Assembly (NCBI RefSeq): GCF_029360775.1
Contig: NZ_JARKMZ010000013.1
Location: 1 to 64,000 of the forward strand
Source: Daejeonella sp. H1SJ63
GTDB lineage: Bacteria > Bacteroidota > Bacteroidia > Sphingobacteriales > Sphingobacteriaceae
Direction of reading: 5' to 3'
Length of the DNA stretch: 64,000 nucleotides
Numbering within the stretch: the first letter of the stretch is position 1; each line of letters begins with the position of its first letter. A program made the position numbers and the translations under genes. Below, in pieces: positions 34,846 through 43,787 of the stretch. The notes below the pieces were generated by a model that saw only the letters and a program-made list of their open reading frames with translations, had not been told where the DNA came from and made no database searches.

Positions 34846-36234
34846 GTGAGTCTAATAAAATCAATCTCAGGAATAAGGGGTACAATTGGTGGTGTTGCAG
34901 GCGATGGTCTGACACCTCCTGACATCATAAAATTCACTTCAGCCTTTGGGCATTGGGTGATAAATAATACCGGTAAGAAGAAAATTGTGATTGGCCGGGA
35001 TGCCCGAATCTCAGGAGAAATGGTCAGAAATCTGGTTGTTGGAACACTGCAGAGTATTGGAATTGACGTGATTGATCTGGGACTGTCTACAACCCCAACA
35101 GTTGAGCTTGCCGTACCGGATGAAAATGCGGGTGGTGGAATTATTCTCACCGCCAGCCATAATCCGAAACAATGGAATGCACTTAAATTACTCAATGATA
35201 AAGGGGAGTTTATTTCAGATCTGGATGGACAGCTTGTTCTTAAAATGGCAGAACAGACCGATCTTGAATATGCAGAAGTAAATGAACTCGGTAAAGTTAC
35301 ATTTGATGATTCCTGGCTTCAGAAGCATATTGATAAGGTTCTTGCACTACCCTTGGTTGATGCGGATGCAGTACGTCAGGCTAATTTTAAAATAGCTGTA
35401 GACTGTGTTAATTCATCAGGTGGTATTTATGTTCCGGCCTTGTTAAGGGCTCTTGGTGTTGAAACAATTTTTGAATTGTACTGTACGCCTGATGGTGAGT
35501 TTCCGCATAACCCTGAGCCACTTCCTGAGAATCTTACAGAAATTTCAAAAGTAGTGGTGGCTAATAAGGCCGATCTGGGAATTGTTGTCGATCCGGATGT
35601 AGATCGTTTATGCTTTGTTTGTGAAGATGGATCGATGTTCGGAGAAGAATATACTTTAGTAGCAGTTGCAGATTATGTATTGCAGCATACACCGGGAAGT
35701 ACAGTTTCTAATTTATCTTCTACAAGAGCTCTTAGGGATGTTACAGAGGCTGCCGGTTGTGTATATAATGCAGCGGCAGTTGGTGAGGTTAATGTGGTCA
35801 GTAAAATGAAAGAAACCAATGCGATCATTGGCGGTGAGGGGAATGGCGGAATTATTTATCCTGAGTCTCATTATGGCCGCGATGCGCTGGTAGGAATAGC
35901 TTTGTTCCTGACACATCTGGCAAAAAGGGCACAGACAGTTTCCATGCTCAGAGCATCATATCCCGAGTATTATATCTCTAAAAATAAGATCACACTTACT
36001 CCGGAAATGGATATAGATGCATTACTGAAGGAAGTGGAGAAAAGATATGAAAATCAGCCTCACAGTACAATTGACGGCTTGAAAATCGAGTTTGATAAGC
36101 AATGGGTACATCTGAGAAGGTCAAATACAGAGCCGATTATCAGAATTTATTCGGAAGGGAGCTCTGAAACCATAGCTGAAAACCTTGCTAAGAAGATTAT
36201 ATCTGATATTAAGGAGATTCTGAGGATATCCTGA
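34846..36234 (+). CDS. glmM: phosphoglucosamine mutase
   Basis: This 462-residue alpha-D-phosphohexomutase converts glucosamine-6-phosphate to glucosamine-1-phosphate for peptidoglycan and LPS precursors. Active-site Ser104 lies in TASHNP, Mg2+ ligands Asp249, Asp251 and Asp253 in DPDVDR, the sugar loop is GGEGNGG, and the phosphate-binding loop is RRSNTEPIIRIY. The start is GTG at 34846. No later start retains MSLIKSISGIRGT, the conserved N-terminus. Residues cannot rule out use as phosphomannomutase. Confidence 0.93.
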   Translation: MSLIKSISGIRGTIGGVAGDGLTPPDIIKFTSAFGHWVINNTGKKKIVIGRDARISGEMVRNLVVGTLQSIGIDVIDLGLSTTPTVELAVPDENAGGGIILTASHNPKQWNALKLLNDKGEFISDLDGQLVLKMAEQTDLEYAEVNELGKVTFDDSWLQKHIDKVLALPLVDADAVRQANFKIAVDCVNSSGGIYVPALLRALGVETIFELYCTPDGEFPHNPEPLPENLTEISKVVVANKADLGIVVDPDVDRLCFVCEDGSMFGEEYTLVAVADYVLQHTPGSTVSNLSSTRALRDVTEAAGCVYNAAAVGEVNVVSKMKETNAIIGGEGNGGIIYPESHYGRDALVGIALFLTHLAKRAQTVSMLRASYPEYYISKNKITLTPEMDIDALLKEVEKRYENQPHSTIDGLKIEFDKQWVHLRRSNTEPIIRIYSEGSSETIAENLAKKIISDIKEILRIS

Positions 36235-36346
36235 TACCCGAACAGTTGAATTTATGTATAGTTCTGCAGTTTTACGTTGAATTTTTGCCTGTCAGGGTTT
36301 TTAACCAATGGCTCAGACAGGATTCTTTTAATTTAAATAGTATAAA

Positions 36347-37489
36347 ATGCGTGTATATCTTGACAATGCAGCAACAACACCTTTAGATAAGGATGTGATG
36401 AAAGCTATGTTTGATGTAATGGAAAACCAGTATGGTAATCCTTCATCAATTCATGCGCATGGAAGAGAGGTTCGTACAATCATTGAGAAGGCACGTAAGA
36501 CAATTTCAGGATTACTTCATGCTTCGCCTTCAGAGTTTTTCTTTACCTCAGGAGGAACGGAGGCCGACAATATGGCCATTCGTTGCGGAATTATTGATCA
36601 TGGTATTAAACATGCCATTACTACGGCCATTGAACATCATGCCGTACTTCATACGTTAGAGGCATTAGAGAAAAGCGGTGTAATTCGTTTGAGTTTCGTG
36701 AATATTGATTCAAAAGGATGTGTTGATTACAGTCATCTGGAAGAGCTTTTGAAAACAAATGAAAGAAGTTTCGTTTCGCTGATGCATGCCAATAATGAAC
36801 TGGGCACATTAACAGATATAGAACGTGTAGGGGAACTTTGTGAACAGTATAATGCACTGTATCATTGTGATACTGTTCAGACTATGGGGCACTATCCGCA
36901 TGATCTGTCAAAGCTGAAAGTGAGTTTTATTGTATGTGCAGCTCATAAATTGCATGGTCCCAAGGGAATCGGATTTCTGTATATTAACCATAAAATCAAG
37001 ATCAACCCGATGATCTACGGCGGTTCTCAGGAAAGGAATATGAGGGGAGGAACGGAAAATGTGTATGGTATTGCCGGACTAGCGAAAGCTCTTGAAATTG
37101 CTTATAAGGAGATGCCAGAGCATCAGAAGTATATTCAGGGACTTAAATCATACATGATGGATGAGCTGAGGAAGAATATACCGGGGGTTGAATTTAATGG
37201 TGAAACTGATCCTGAAAAAAGTCTGTATACTGTATTGAATGTATCATTTCCTGAGATGGAAATGGCCGAGATGTTATTGTTTAGTCTGGATATTGCAGGG
37301 ATTTCAGTATCGGGGGGGAGTGCATGCAGCTCAGGCACTAATATTGGGTCGCATGTTCTGAATGCAATACATGCTAATCCGGATCGTCCTGCAGTCAGGT
37401 TTTCATTCAGTAAGTATAATACGAAGGAAGAAATTGATTATGCAGTTACCAAAGTCAGGGATTTGTGCGCCGCCTCTGTTAAATCCTGA
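36347..37489 (+). CDS. cysteine desulfurase (NifS/IscS family)
   Basis: This 380-residue PLP enzyme takes sulfur from cysteine for Fe-S clusters or thio-modified tRNA. Lys201 (AAHKLHGPKG) binds PLP, His98 follows in TAIEHHAV, and the persulfide Cys327 lies in GGSACSSGTN. The start MRVYLDNAATTPLD and the length are standard for the family. It stands alone: no iscU, sufBCD or mnmA neighbours, so the pathway it feeds cannot be read from context. Confidence 0.93.
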   Translation: MRVYLDNAATTPLDKDVMKAMFDVMENQYGNPSSIHAHGREVRTIIEKARKTISGLLHASPSEFFFTSGGTEADNMAIRCGIIDHGIKHAITTAIEHHAVLHTLEALEKSGVIRLSFVNIDSKGCVDYSHLEELLKTNERSFVSLMHANNELGTLTDIERVGELCEQYNALYHCDTVQTMGHYPHDLSKLKVSFIVCAAHKLHGPKGIGFLYINHKIKINPMIYGGSQERNMRGGTENVYGIAGLAKALEIAYKEMPEHQKYIQGLKSYMMDELRKNIPGVEFNGETDPEKSLYTVLNVSFPEMEMAEMLLFSLDIAGISVSGGSACSSGTNIGSHVLNAIHANPDRPAVRFSFSKYNTKEEIDYAVTKVRDLCAASVKS

Positions 37490-37509
37490 GTAAACTGTTT
37501 TATGTAATA

Positions 37510-37540
37510 TTGATTTGTTATTAAATTCTTTGTAATTTTA
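37510..37540 (+). promoter_or_regulatory. promoter of the small SD-led gene
   Basis: TTG (37510-37512), 20 bp and TAATTTTA (37533-37540) fit the Bacteroidota pattern, with a start site expected about 20-25 nt before the ATG at 37570. Confidence 0.4.
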
Positions 37541-37557
37541 TATATCAGATCTTTAAA

Positions 37558-37564
37558 AAGGAGG
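37558..37564 (+). promoter_or_regulatory. perfect Shine-Dalgarno sequence
   Basis: AAGGAGG sits 5 nt before the ATG at 37570. No comparable purine-rich ribosome site precedes the other starts I checked in this window, which fits the usual lack of SD use in Bacteroidota and makes this gene an exception. Confidence 0.8.
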
Positions 37565-37569
37565 ACATC

Positions 37570-37752
37570 ATGACAAAGAAATATGTTCCAAAAAATACTG
37601 CAAAAAGCAACGCTAAAGACGAGCAAACGGCGGGGCAGCGTGAAAGGCATTCCAATACAGGCTTATTTAAAGGTTACAGTTTTGCTAACCATTCGCATGG
37701 GCGGACCAATATCCATGCAATAGGGTTCAATCACGAACCCGGCACATTGTAA
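37570..37752 (+). CDS. 60-residue small protein, function unknown
   Basis: The product is hydrophilic, with a basic N-terminal third (MTKKYVPKNTAKSNAKDEQ) and a His- and Gly-containing C-terminus (FANHSHGRTNIHAIGFNH, three His within eight residues). There is no signal peptide, no membrane helix and no motif I recognise. The evidence that it is real is its layout: a promoter-like site, the only strong Shine-Dalgarno sequence in the window, and a terminator 8 bp past the stop. Metal binding by the His cluster is a guess. Confidence 0.7.
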   Translation: MTKKYVPKNTAKSNAKDEQTAGQRERHSNTGLFKGYSFANHSHGRTNIHAIGFNHEPGTL

Positions 37753-37759
37753 AATATTC

Positions 37760-37785
37760 AATCCCGCACTGCGGGATTTTTTTTT
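37760..37785 (+). terminator. Rho-independent terminator after the small gene
   Basis: AATCCCGC (37760-37767) pairs perfectly with GCGGGATT (37771-37778) over a 3-nt loop, followed by seven further T residues (nine in all). Confidence 0.9.
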
Positions 37786-37818
37786 ATTGATATATTGGGA
37801 TACTAAATCAATTATTTC

Positions 37819-38715
37819 ATGCAAAGAAGAAGATTTTTACAAAATACAGGACTTTCACTTGGATTGCTTGCTCTGACAGATTATAAAGCTCTTGCTGATA
37901 TGATTAGGCAACCTGCGTATAAATTCATTCCATTAAGAAATAATGTGGGAATATTTACAGAACAGGGAGGAACTATAGCCTGGCTATCCAACAAGGAGGG
38001 GATGGTAGTTGTGGACACGCAATTTATGGATCCTGCTGCTCATCTGATTGCCGAATTAAAGAAAAAATCGGAAAAACCGCTTAAATATCTGATCAATACA
38101 CATCATCATGGTGATCATACCGGAGGGAATCTGGCATTTAAAGGACTTGCTGAAAAAGTTGTAGCACATCAGAATTGTCTGATCAATCATCAAAAGACCG
38201 CAGCAGCTCAAAAATCAGAGAGTAAACAGCTTTTCGCTGATACCGTTTTTGCAGATAAATGGAAAAGTAAGGTTGGGTCAGAGAATATAAAAGCACATTA
38301 TTTTGGTGCTGCCCATACGAATGGCGATATCATTGTCCATTTTGAAGATGCCAATATTGCCCATATGGGCGATCTGATGTTTAACAGACGTTATCCATTC
38401 ATTGACAGAAGTGCTGGTGCGAATATTCAAAGCTGGATAAAAGTTCTGGATAAGGCAATTTCTGAGTTTGACAAAGATACTTTGTTTGTTTTTGGACATT
38501 CTGCTGATCCGGAGAAAGTAACGGGTGGTAAGGAAGATCTCAACGCTATGCAGAATTACCTGGAAAAGCTGATCGCTTTTGTTCAGTCGGAAATTAAATC
38601 AGGTAAATCTAAAGAGGAAATAATGAAAATTACCGGCATTCCGGGTGCCGAAGATTTTCAGGGACAGGGAATTCAGAGGAGCCTGACAGCGGCTTACGAA
38701 GAGTTAACTATATAG
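37819..38715 (+). CDS. Tat-exported MBL-fold metallo-hydrolase
   Basis: This 298-residue protein starts MQRRRFLQNTGLSLGLLALT, a twin-arginine-type signal. The MBL site is NTHHHGDHTGGN (His95, His97, Asp99, His100), with GAAHTNGDIIVHF (third His) and FVFGHSADP (last His). The domain order suits lactonases, thiolesterases or beta-lactamase-like enzymes. Tat export would carry it folded with its metal. No neighbour points to a substrate. Confidence 0.85.
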   Translation: MQRRRFLQNTGLSLGLLALTDYKALADMIRQPAYKFIPLRNNVGIFTEQGGTIAWLSNKEGMVVVDTQFMDPAAHLIAELKKKSEKPLKYLINTHHHGDHTGGNLAFKGLAEKVVAHQNCLINHQKTAAAQKSESKQLFADTVFADKWKSKVGSENIKAHYFGAAHTNGDIIVHFEDANIAHMGDLMFNRRYPFIDRSAGANIQSWIKVLDKAISEFDKDTLFVFGHSADPEKVTGGKEDLNAMQNYLEKLIAFVQSEIKSGKSKEEIMKITGIPGAEDFQGQGIQRSLTAAYEELTI

Positions 38716-38842
38716 CTTACCTATCATTTATAATTAATGTGCAGGAAGGTTTTGTGTTGTTGGTACTAATGAAAGAATAGAAGTGATTGCCCGAATCACT
38801 AAGGTTCAATCAGGAAAGCTGAATATGGAATTGGAAAATGCT

Positions 38843-38884
38843 TAATAAACAAAAAGCCACTATTGAGTGGCTTTTTGTTTATTG
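38843..38884. terminator. bidirectional terminator between MBL gene and accD
   Basis: AAACAAAAAGCCAC (38847-38860) pairs perfectly with GTGGCTTTTTGTTT (38867-38880), extendable by a few A-T pairs, over a 6-nt loop. The A-rich left arm and T-rich right arm let it serve both convergent genes. Confidence 0.85.
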
Positions 38885-38903
38885 AATAGGACAATGAATT
38901 GTC

Positions 38904-39746
38904 CTAGTTTATCATTTTCAGGAAAGATCCCAGTTTCGCTTTCATTTGTCTTCTGTCTACGATGAAATCCAGAAATCCATGTTCAAGAACGAATTCGGAA
39001 GTCTGAAATCCTTTGGGAAGATCTTTTTTGATTGTTTCTTTAATTACCCTCGGGCCTGCAAATCCGATTAATGCTCCCGGTTCTGAAATGTTGATATCTC
39101 CAAGCATTGCATACGATGCAGTTACACCACCCGTAGTTGGATCAGTTAATAACGAAATGTAAGGGATCTTTGCTTTGCTTAGCAGGGCTAATTTTGCCGA
39201 GGTTTTTGCCATTTGCATTAACGAGAATGCTGCTTCCATCATTCTGGCTCCGCCTGATTTTGAGATCATCATAAACGGAATTTTGTGTTTTATGCTGTAA
39301 TCAATGGATCTGGCAATTTTTTCACCCACAACCGATCCCATAGAACCTCCGATAAAATTGAAATCCATACAGGCTATTACCAGATCCTGCCCTGCAAGTT
39401 TACCGGTTGCTGAACGAATTGCATCGTTCAACCCTGTTTTCTGATAACTTTCCTCAAGACGGTCAGTGTATTTTTTTGTATCGGTAAAATTCAGCGGGTC
39501 TCCGGAGCGAAGATTTGGAAATAATTCTGTGAACTGATTATCATCAAAAAGGATTTCAAAATACTCTTTGGATCCAATTCTGAGGTGGTATGCACAATAT
39601 TGACATACATATTTATTTTCCACCTGTTCTGCATAATGCAAAGGTTTCTTACAGGAAGGACATTTATTCCATAACCCGTCGGGTGTTTCTTTCTTTTCTT
39701 CAGTAGAAGTTATTATCCCTTTTTTTTCTCTCTTAAACCAGGCCAT
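38904..39746 (-). CDS. accD: acetyl-CoA carboxylase carboxyltransferase subunit beta
   Basis: The ATG at 39746 gives 280 residues starting [10 protein letters not shown]; the longer frame begins with TTG and lacks family similarity. The zinc ribbon CPSC-x15-CQYC (Cys29, 32, 48, 51) is complete. The crotonase-like domain holds the conserved SGGARMMEA and [13 protein letters not shown]. AccD with AccA transfers the carboxyl group from biotin to acetyl-CoA, the first step of fatty-acid synthesis. accA is not in the window. Confidence 0.95.
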   Translation of the reverse strand: MAWFKREKKGIITSTEEKKETPDGLWNKCPSCKKPLHYAEQVENKYVCQYCAYHLRIGSKEYFEILFDDNQFTELFPNLRSGDPLNFTDTKKYTDRLEESYQKTGLNDAIRSATGKLAGQDLVIACMDFNFIGGSMGSVVGEKIARSIDYSIKHKIPFMMISKSGGARMMEAAFSLMQMAKTSAKLALLSKAKIPYISLLTDPTTGGVTASYAMLGDINISEPGALIGFAGPRVIKETIKKDLPKGFQTSEFVLEHGFLDFIVDRRQMKAKLGSFLKMIN

Positions 39747-39858
39747 TTTGGATATTTGAATAACGTACAAAGAAACAAAAATTTTAAGAAAGCAATGCTC
39801 ACCAATGCAGATTGAATTTATTTATTCATAACGGAGATATATTTATTGGCTTTTTTGC

Positions 39859-39888
39859 TTGATTTTGAGTCTATTTTTCATAATTTCG
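39859..39888 (+). promoter_or_regulatory. promoter of the fructose-bisphosphate aldolase gene
   Basis: TTG (39859-39861), exactly 19 bp and TAATTTCG (39881-39888) fit TTG-N19-TAnnTTTG with one mismatch, 25 bp before the ATG. Confidence 0.6.
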
Positions 39889-39913
39889 ACTATCTGAAAT
39901 CAAAACCGTTATC

Positions 39914-40993
39914 ATGAATTTAAAAGAATTTAAGGGAGTATTGCACGGTGATGCAGTACAGGAATTATTTGAGCTTGCCAAGAAACATCAGTTTGCTCTG
40001 CCTGCTGTTAATGTTATTGGAACCAATTCTGTGAATGCAGTACTGGAGACGGCAAAAGCTGTTAACTCTCCGGTAATTATTCAGCTTTCTAATGGAGGAG
40101 CTCAGTTTTATGCCGGTAAATCCCTTAATAATGATAATCTGAACGCCTGTATACTTGGTGGTGTATCTGCTGCCCAGCATGTTCATTTGCTTGCCGAACA
40201 TTATGGTGTTGCCGTAATTCTTCATACAGATCATGCTGCAAAAAAACTGCTTCCATGGATCGATGGTTTACTTGATCATGGTGAAAAGTTCTTTGCGGTT
40301 CATGGTAAACCATTGTATTCTTCACACATGCTTGATCTTTCGGAAGAACCGATTGAAGAGAATATAGAGATCAGTAAAAAGTACCTTGCCAGGATGAAGG
40401 GTCTGGGTATGACCCTTGAAATTGAATTAGGCGTTACCGGAGGGGAAGAAGATGGGGTAGATAACAGTGATGTTGACAGTTCAAAATTATATACCCAGCC
40501 TTCAGAGGTTGCTTATGCATATAAAGAATTGAGTACGATTAGTGAGAAGTTTACCGTTGCTGCTGCATTTGGAAATGTTCATGGCGTTTATAAGCCGGGT
40601 AATGTTAAGCTTCAGCCGGTTATTCTGAAAAATTCACAGGAATATGTGAGATCACAGTTTAATATTGCCGCAGAAAGACCTGTTAATTTTGTATTTCATG
40701 GTGGTTCAGGCTCTTCAAAGGAAGAGATCCGTGAAGCGATTTCATATGGAGCTATTAAAATGAATATCGATACTGATATGCAATGGGCATTCTGGGAAGG
40801 TGTTAAAGATTATTATAAATCTAAGGAAGCTTATTTGCAGGCTCAGATCGGTAATCCTGAAGGGGAGGATTCTCCTAATAAGAAATACTATGATCCCCGG
40901 GTATGGCTTCGTAAGGGTGAAGAGACATTTGTTCAGCGCCTCAAACATGCATTTGAGGATCTGAATTGTATCAATGTGAACGAAAGAGTTTAA
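39914..40993 (+). CDS. fbaA: class II fructose-bisphosphate aldolase
   Basis: This 359-residue Zn-dependent enzyme cleaves fructose-1,6-bisphosphate in glycolysis. The zinc and active-site region HTDHAAK (about 105-111), the acidic motif LEIELGVTGGEEDGVDN and the phosphate loops NVHGVYKPGN and FHGGSGSSKEEI are all present. Length and the long C-terminus match the FbaA (class IIA) group. It is monocistronic between a good promoter and a terminator, as expected for a highly expressed gene. Confidence 0.95.
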   Translation: MNLKEFKGVLHGDAVQELFELAKKHQFALPAVNVIGTNSVNAVLETAKAVNSPVIIQLSNGGAQFYAGKSLNNDNLNACILGGVSAAQHVHLLAEHYGVAVILHTDHAAKKLLPWIDGLLDHGEKFFAVHGKPLYSSHMLDLSEEPIEENIEISKKYLARMKGLGMTLEIELGVTGGEEDGVDNSDVDSSKLYTQPSEVAYAYKELSTISEKFTVAAAFGNVHGVYKPGNVKLQPVILKNSQEYVRSQFNIAAERPVNFVFHGGSGSSKEEIREAISYGAIKMNIDTDMQWAFWEGVKDYYKSKEAYLQAQIGNPEGEDSPNKKYYDPRVWLRKGEETFVQRLKHAFEDLNCINVNERV

Positions 40994-41002
40994 TGTTAAG
41001 AC

Positions 41003-41026
41003 AGGGCCTTTGAACAGGCCCTTTTT
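41003..41026 (+). terminator. terminator of the aldolase gene
   Basis: AGGGCCT (41003-41009) pairs perfectly with AGGCCCT (41016-41022) over TTGAAC, followed by TTTT, ten bases after the stop. Confidence 0.85.
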
Positions 41027-41039
41027 AATTGAATGAATA

Positions 41040-41468
41040 ATGCAAAGCAGGGTTGAAGTAAAAAAAGTGGCTGATGCAGATGAGCTGCAAAAGGTTTTCG
41101 CTATAAGAAGGATTGTATTTGTGGATGAGCAGAATTGTCCACCCGAACTGGAATGGGAACATGAAGAAGAGTCAGTTCATTTCCTTGGATTGGTGGATGG
41201 TATTCCTGCAGGTGCATCACGCTGGCGCAAAACGGATAAAGGATATAAACTGGAACGCTTTGCTGTATTAAAAGAATTCAGAGGCATAGGTATGGGACAA
41301 GCATTGGTAAATGCCGTATTGAAAGATCTTCCAGAAGATGCAACTTATGCTTACCTGCATGCACAGATCGCTGCAATGTTTCTTTATGCAAAATTTGGAT
41401 TTAGAAAAGAAGGCGAACAGTTTGAAGAAGCCGGTATACAGCACTTTAAGATGGTGCTTGATTTGTAG
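41040..41468 (+). CDS. GNAT-family N-acetyltransferase
   Basis: This 142-residue protein has the acetyl-CoA-binding motif RGIGMGQALV (81-90) after FAVLKEF, and the beta-bulge region YAYLHAQIAAMFLYAKFGF. It resembles the ElaA/YjcF-like subgroup (FVDEQNCPPELEWE early). The acceptor is unknown. It starts 14 bp past the aldolase terminator and is followed by short repeats and a hairpin before the convergent lyase gene. Confidence 0.88.
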   Translation: MQSRVEVKKVADADELQKVFAIRRIVFVDEQNCPPELEWEHEEESVHFLGLVDGIPAGASRWRKTDKGYKLERFAVLKEFRGIGMGQALVNAVLKDLPEDATYAYLHAQIAAMFLYAKFGFRKEGEQFEEAGIQHFKMVLDL

Positions 41469-41474
41469 CAGTTA

Positions 41475-41521
41475 CCTGTTATCAGTTCCTGTTATCGGTT
41501 AGCTGTTGCCTGTTATCAGTT
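41475..41521. repeat. 13-bp near-tandem direct repeats
   Basis: CCTGTTATCAGTT occurs at 41475-41487 and 41509-41521, with a one-mismatch copy at 41488-41500, all in the 72-bp gap between convergent genes. Copies 1 and 2 abut exactly. Confidence 0.8.
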
Positions 41522-41533
41522 GTTTGATAACAG
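41510..41533. terminator. stem-loop between convergent GNAT and lyase genes
   Basis: CTGTTATCA (41510-41518) pairs perfectly with TGATAACAG (41525-41533) over GTTGTT. It lies just past the lyase stop and uses the last repeat copy as one arm; there is no long T-run. Confidence 0.45.
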
Positions 41534-41540
41534 ACTGCCC

Positions 41541-42389
41541 TTAACCAAAGATTCTGCCGGAATAAGTTACTGCCTCGTTCCATTTCTCCATATTCAGATT
41601 CAGATCTTCCCCCTTGCTCATCAAGAATGAAATAAGGCTTTCAGTGGCAATGTTTCCCGTAAGGCGGTTGGTTGCCATAGGGCAGCCTCCGAAGCCTCTG
41701 AGTGCGCTGTCGAAGCGTTTGCAGCCGCTTTCCCAGGCAGCTTCTATTTTTTTATCAGTGGCTGCCGGTGTACTGTGAAGATGCAATCCGAATTCGACAT
41801 CTGGGAAACCGGAAACCAGATAGGGGTATAGGTATTTGATCTTTTCCGGGTCAGAAATTCCTGTAGTATCAGCAAGAGACAAGATGCGGGCTCCCCGTTC
41901 AGACAACTCAGATGCAATATTTTCAACAATATCCCTGCTCCAGGGATCGCCATACGGATTGCCAAAGCCCATTGAAAGATAAATTACAGCTTGTTTATTT
42001 GCTTTTTCGCAAAGATTGATGATTGTTTCAACGGTAATTAAGGATCGCTGTATATCTGAGTTCGTATTTCTCTGCTGGAAAGTTTCAGACACTGAAAAGG
42101 GAAAGCCAAGGAAGGATATTTCAGGATACTGGATGGCTTCTTCGGCTCCTCTGCTATTAGCTATTATGGCCAGCAGTTTTGTTTTACTCTTACTTAAATC
42201 TAACTTTTCGAGCACAGTAGAAGTATCTCTTAACTGTGGAATTGCCTTATGAGAAACAAAACTTCCGAAGTCAAGAGTATCAAATCCAACCTGAAGGAGC
42301 AGATTCAGATAATCAGCCTTCATCCGGGTAGTAATGAACTCATGCAAACCCTGCATAGCATCACGCGGGCATTCAATCAGTTTAGTCAT
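41541..42389 (-). CDS. hydroxymethylglutaryl-CoA lyase
   Basis: This 282-residue HMGL-like TIM barrel cleaves 3-hydroxy-3-methylglutaryl-CoA to acetyl-CoA and acetoacetate. Visible sites are CPRDAMQ (Arg9, Asp10), the metal His pair GLHLHS (His203, His205) and GFGGCP (Cys236), matching the catalytic-Cys loop. The usual GPRDGLQ is changed to CPRDAMQ, common in short bacterial forms. It lies 77 bp after the NDH2 gene. A role in leucine catabolism fits with leucine dehydrogenase elsewhere in the window (inference). Confidence 0.88.
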   Translation of the reverse strand: MTKLIECPRDAMQGLHEFITTRMKADYLNLLLQVGFDTLDFGSFVSHKAIPQLRDTSTVLEKLDLSKSKTKLLAIIANSRGAEEAIQYPEISFLGFPFSVSETFQQRNTNSDIQRSLITVETIINLCEKANKQAVIYLSMGFGNPYGDPWSRDIVENIASELSERGARILSLADTTGISDPEKIKYLYPYLVSGFPDVEFGLHLHSTPAATDKKIEAAWESGCKRFDSALRGFGGCPMATNRLTGNIATESLISFLMSKGEDLNLNMEKWNEAVTYSGRIFG

Positions 42390-42466
42390 TAGGGCTTAGT
42401 TAATTTAAAATAATAGTTACTCTGAGCTCCTCCCGATTTGCTTCTTATGATCTGTTCAATAAACAG

Positions 42467-43774
42467 CTACCTGGCATTCGGATCTTCGGTCATTGATTGG
42501 CGATTAAATCTTCGGATTATTAATCGTGTTCCCCGGTCATAGCTGAAATAGCTCCATACCCAGTTCACAAATGTGACGATTTTATTCCTGAATCCAACTA
42601 ATGACATCAGGTGTACAAACATCCATACAAACCAGGCGAATATTCCCTGAAAGCGGATTTTACCAATATCGACCACCGCAAGGTTTCTGCCAACAGTTGC
42701 CATAGAACCTTTATCGAAATACCTGAATGCCTCAGGCGGTTCATTATTAATAATGCGAATAAGGTTTGATGCCAGTTTTTTGCCCTGCTGAATTGCCGCC
42801 GGAGCTACCCCCGGTAAACCATTGGGAAGATCTGTAGTAATCATAGCCGCTACATCGCCGATAGCAAAAATATTATTCGTGTTTTTTACCCGATTAAACT
42901 CATCAACTATAATTCTGTTCCCTCTGGTAATTTGCCCGCTTGTTAAACCTTCCGGAACTGCACCTTTTACACCCGCAGACCATAAAACATTTTTTGTATT
43001 AATTGATTGTCCGTCAGATAGTTTTATGCTCATTCCATCATAGATTACAACCCGCATATTAGTGTAAACCTGAACTCCGAGATTTTGAAGAAATTGTTTT
43101 GCCTTGGCAGAAGCCTGCTCAGACATTGCTCCCAGAACTGCTGGAGATCCTTCTATGATATAAACTTTAACGGCATCAATACTCAGCTCAGGATAATCCT
43201 TTGGCAGGATATGGTTCTTAAGTTCTGCAAGAGCTCCTGAAAGTTCTACACCGGTTGGACCGCCGCCTACCACAACAAAATTCAGTAAAGAGCTTTTTTT
43301 GAGATGATCATTTTCAATCAGAGCCTCCTCAAGATTCTGGAGTATCATACTCCTTAAATTTAAAGCTTCGGGAATGGTCTTCATCGGCATAGAGAAGTGC
43401 TCAATCTCTTTTTGCCCGAAGTAATTGGTCTCAGAGCCTGTGGCAATTATCAGATAGTCATAGCTGATTTCACCGATTGTGGTATGAAGTGTTTTTGCAG
43501 TCTGGTCGATCTTTTCCACTTCAGTTACCCTGAAGGTAAAGTTCTTCTGGTTTTTAAAGATTTTACGCAATGGAAAAGCAATAGAATCGGCTTCAAGCCC
43601 TCCGGTGGCAACCTGATAAAGCAGTGGCTGGAAGGTATGATAATTATGTCTGTCGAGCATTAGTATTTCAACTTCCTTATCTCTAAGGCGTTTCGCTAAT
43701 TCAATTCCGCCAAATCCTCCGCCTATAATCACAATTTTAGGGAAGGCTACAGCTTTATTCACAGACTTTTCCAT
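42467..43774 (-). CDS. type II NADH:quinone dehydrogenase
   Basis: This 435-residue flavoprotein oxidises NADH and reduces quinone without pumping protons. FAD motif GGGFGG (18-23), NADH motif VVGGGPTGVELSG (about 168-180) and ATGSETNYFG are present. The IGDVAA motif and AAIQQGKKLA near the quinone site follow. A hydrophobic C-terminal stretch (WFVWMFVHLMSLVGF) attaches it to the membrane. It is the last gene of the marR-FNR-ferredoxin-NDH2 set, 13 bp from the ferredoxin gene. Confidence 0.92.
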   Translation of the reverse strand: MEKSVNKAVAFPKIVIIGGGFGGIELAKRLRDKEVEILMLDRHNYHTFQPLLYQVATGGLEADSIAFPLRKIFKNQKNFTFRVTEVEKIDQTAKTLHTTIGEISYDYLIIATGSETNYFGQKEIEHFSMPMKTIPEALNLRSMILQNLEEALIENDHLKKSSLLNFVVVGGGPTGVELSGALAELKNHILPKDYPELSIDAVKVYIIEGSPAVLGAMSEQASAKAKQFLQNLGVQVYTNMRVVIYDGMSIKLSDGQSINTKNVLWSAGVKGAVPEGLTSGQITRGNRIIVDEFNRVKNTNNIFAIGDVAAMITTDLPNGLPGVAPAAIQQGKKLASNLIRIINNEPPEAFRYFDKGSMATVGRNLAVVDIGKIRFQGIFAWFVWMFVHLMSLVGFRNKIVTFVNWVWSYFSYDRGTRLIIRRFNRQSMTEDPNAR

Positions 43775-43787
43775 GATCGTATTTTAT

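Noticed and set aside
34833-35195. Antisense ORF of 120 codons in glmM, and many similar shadow frames.
   Set aside because: They have no family similarity, lie opposite strong genes and follow codon-phase patterns of the sense gene.
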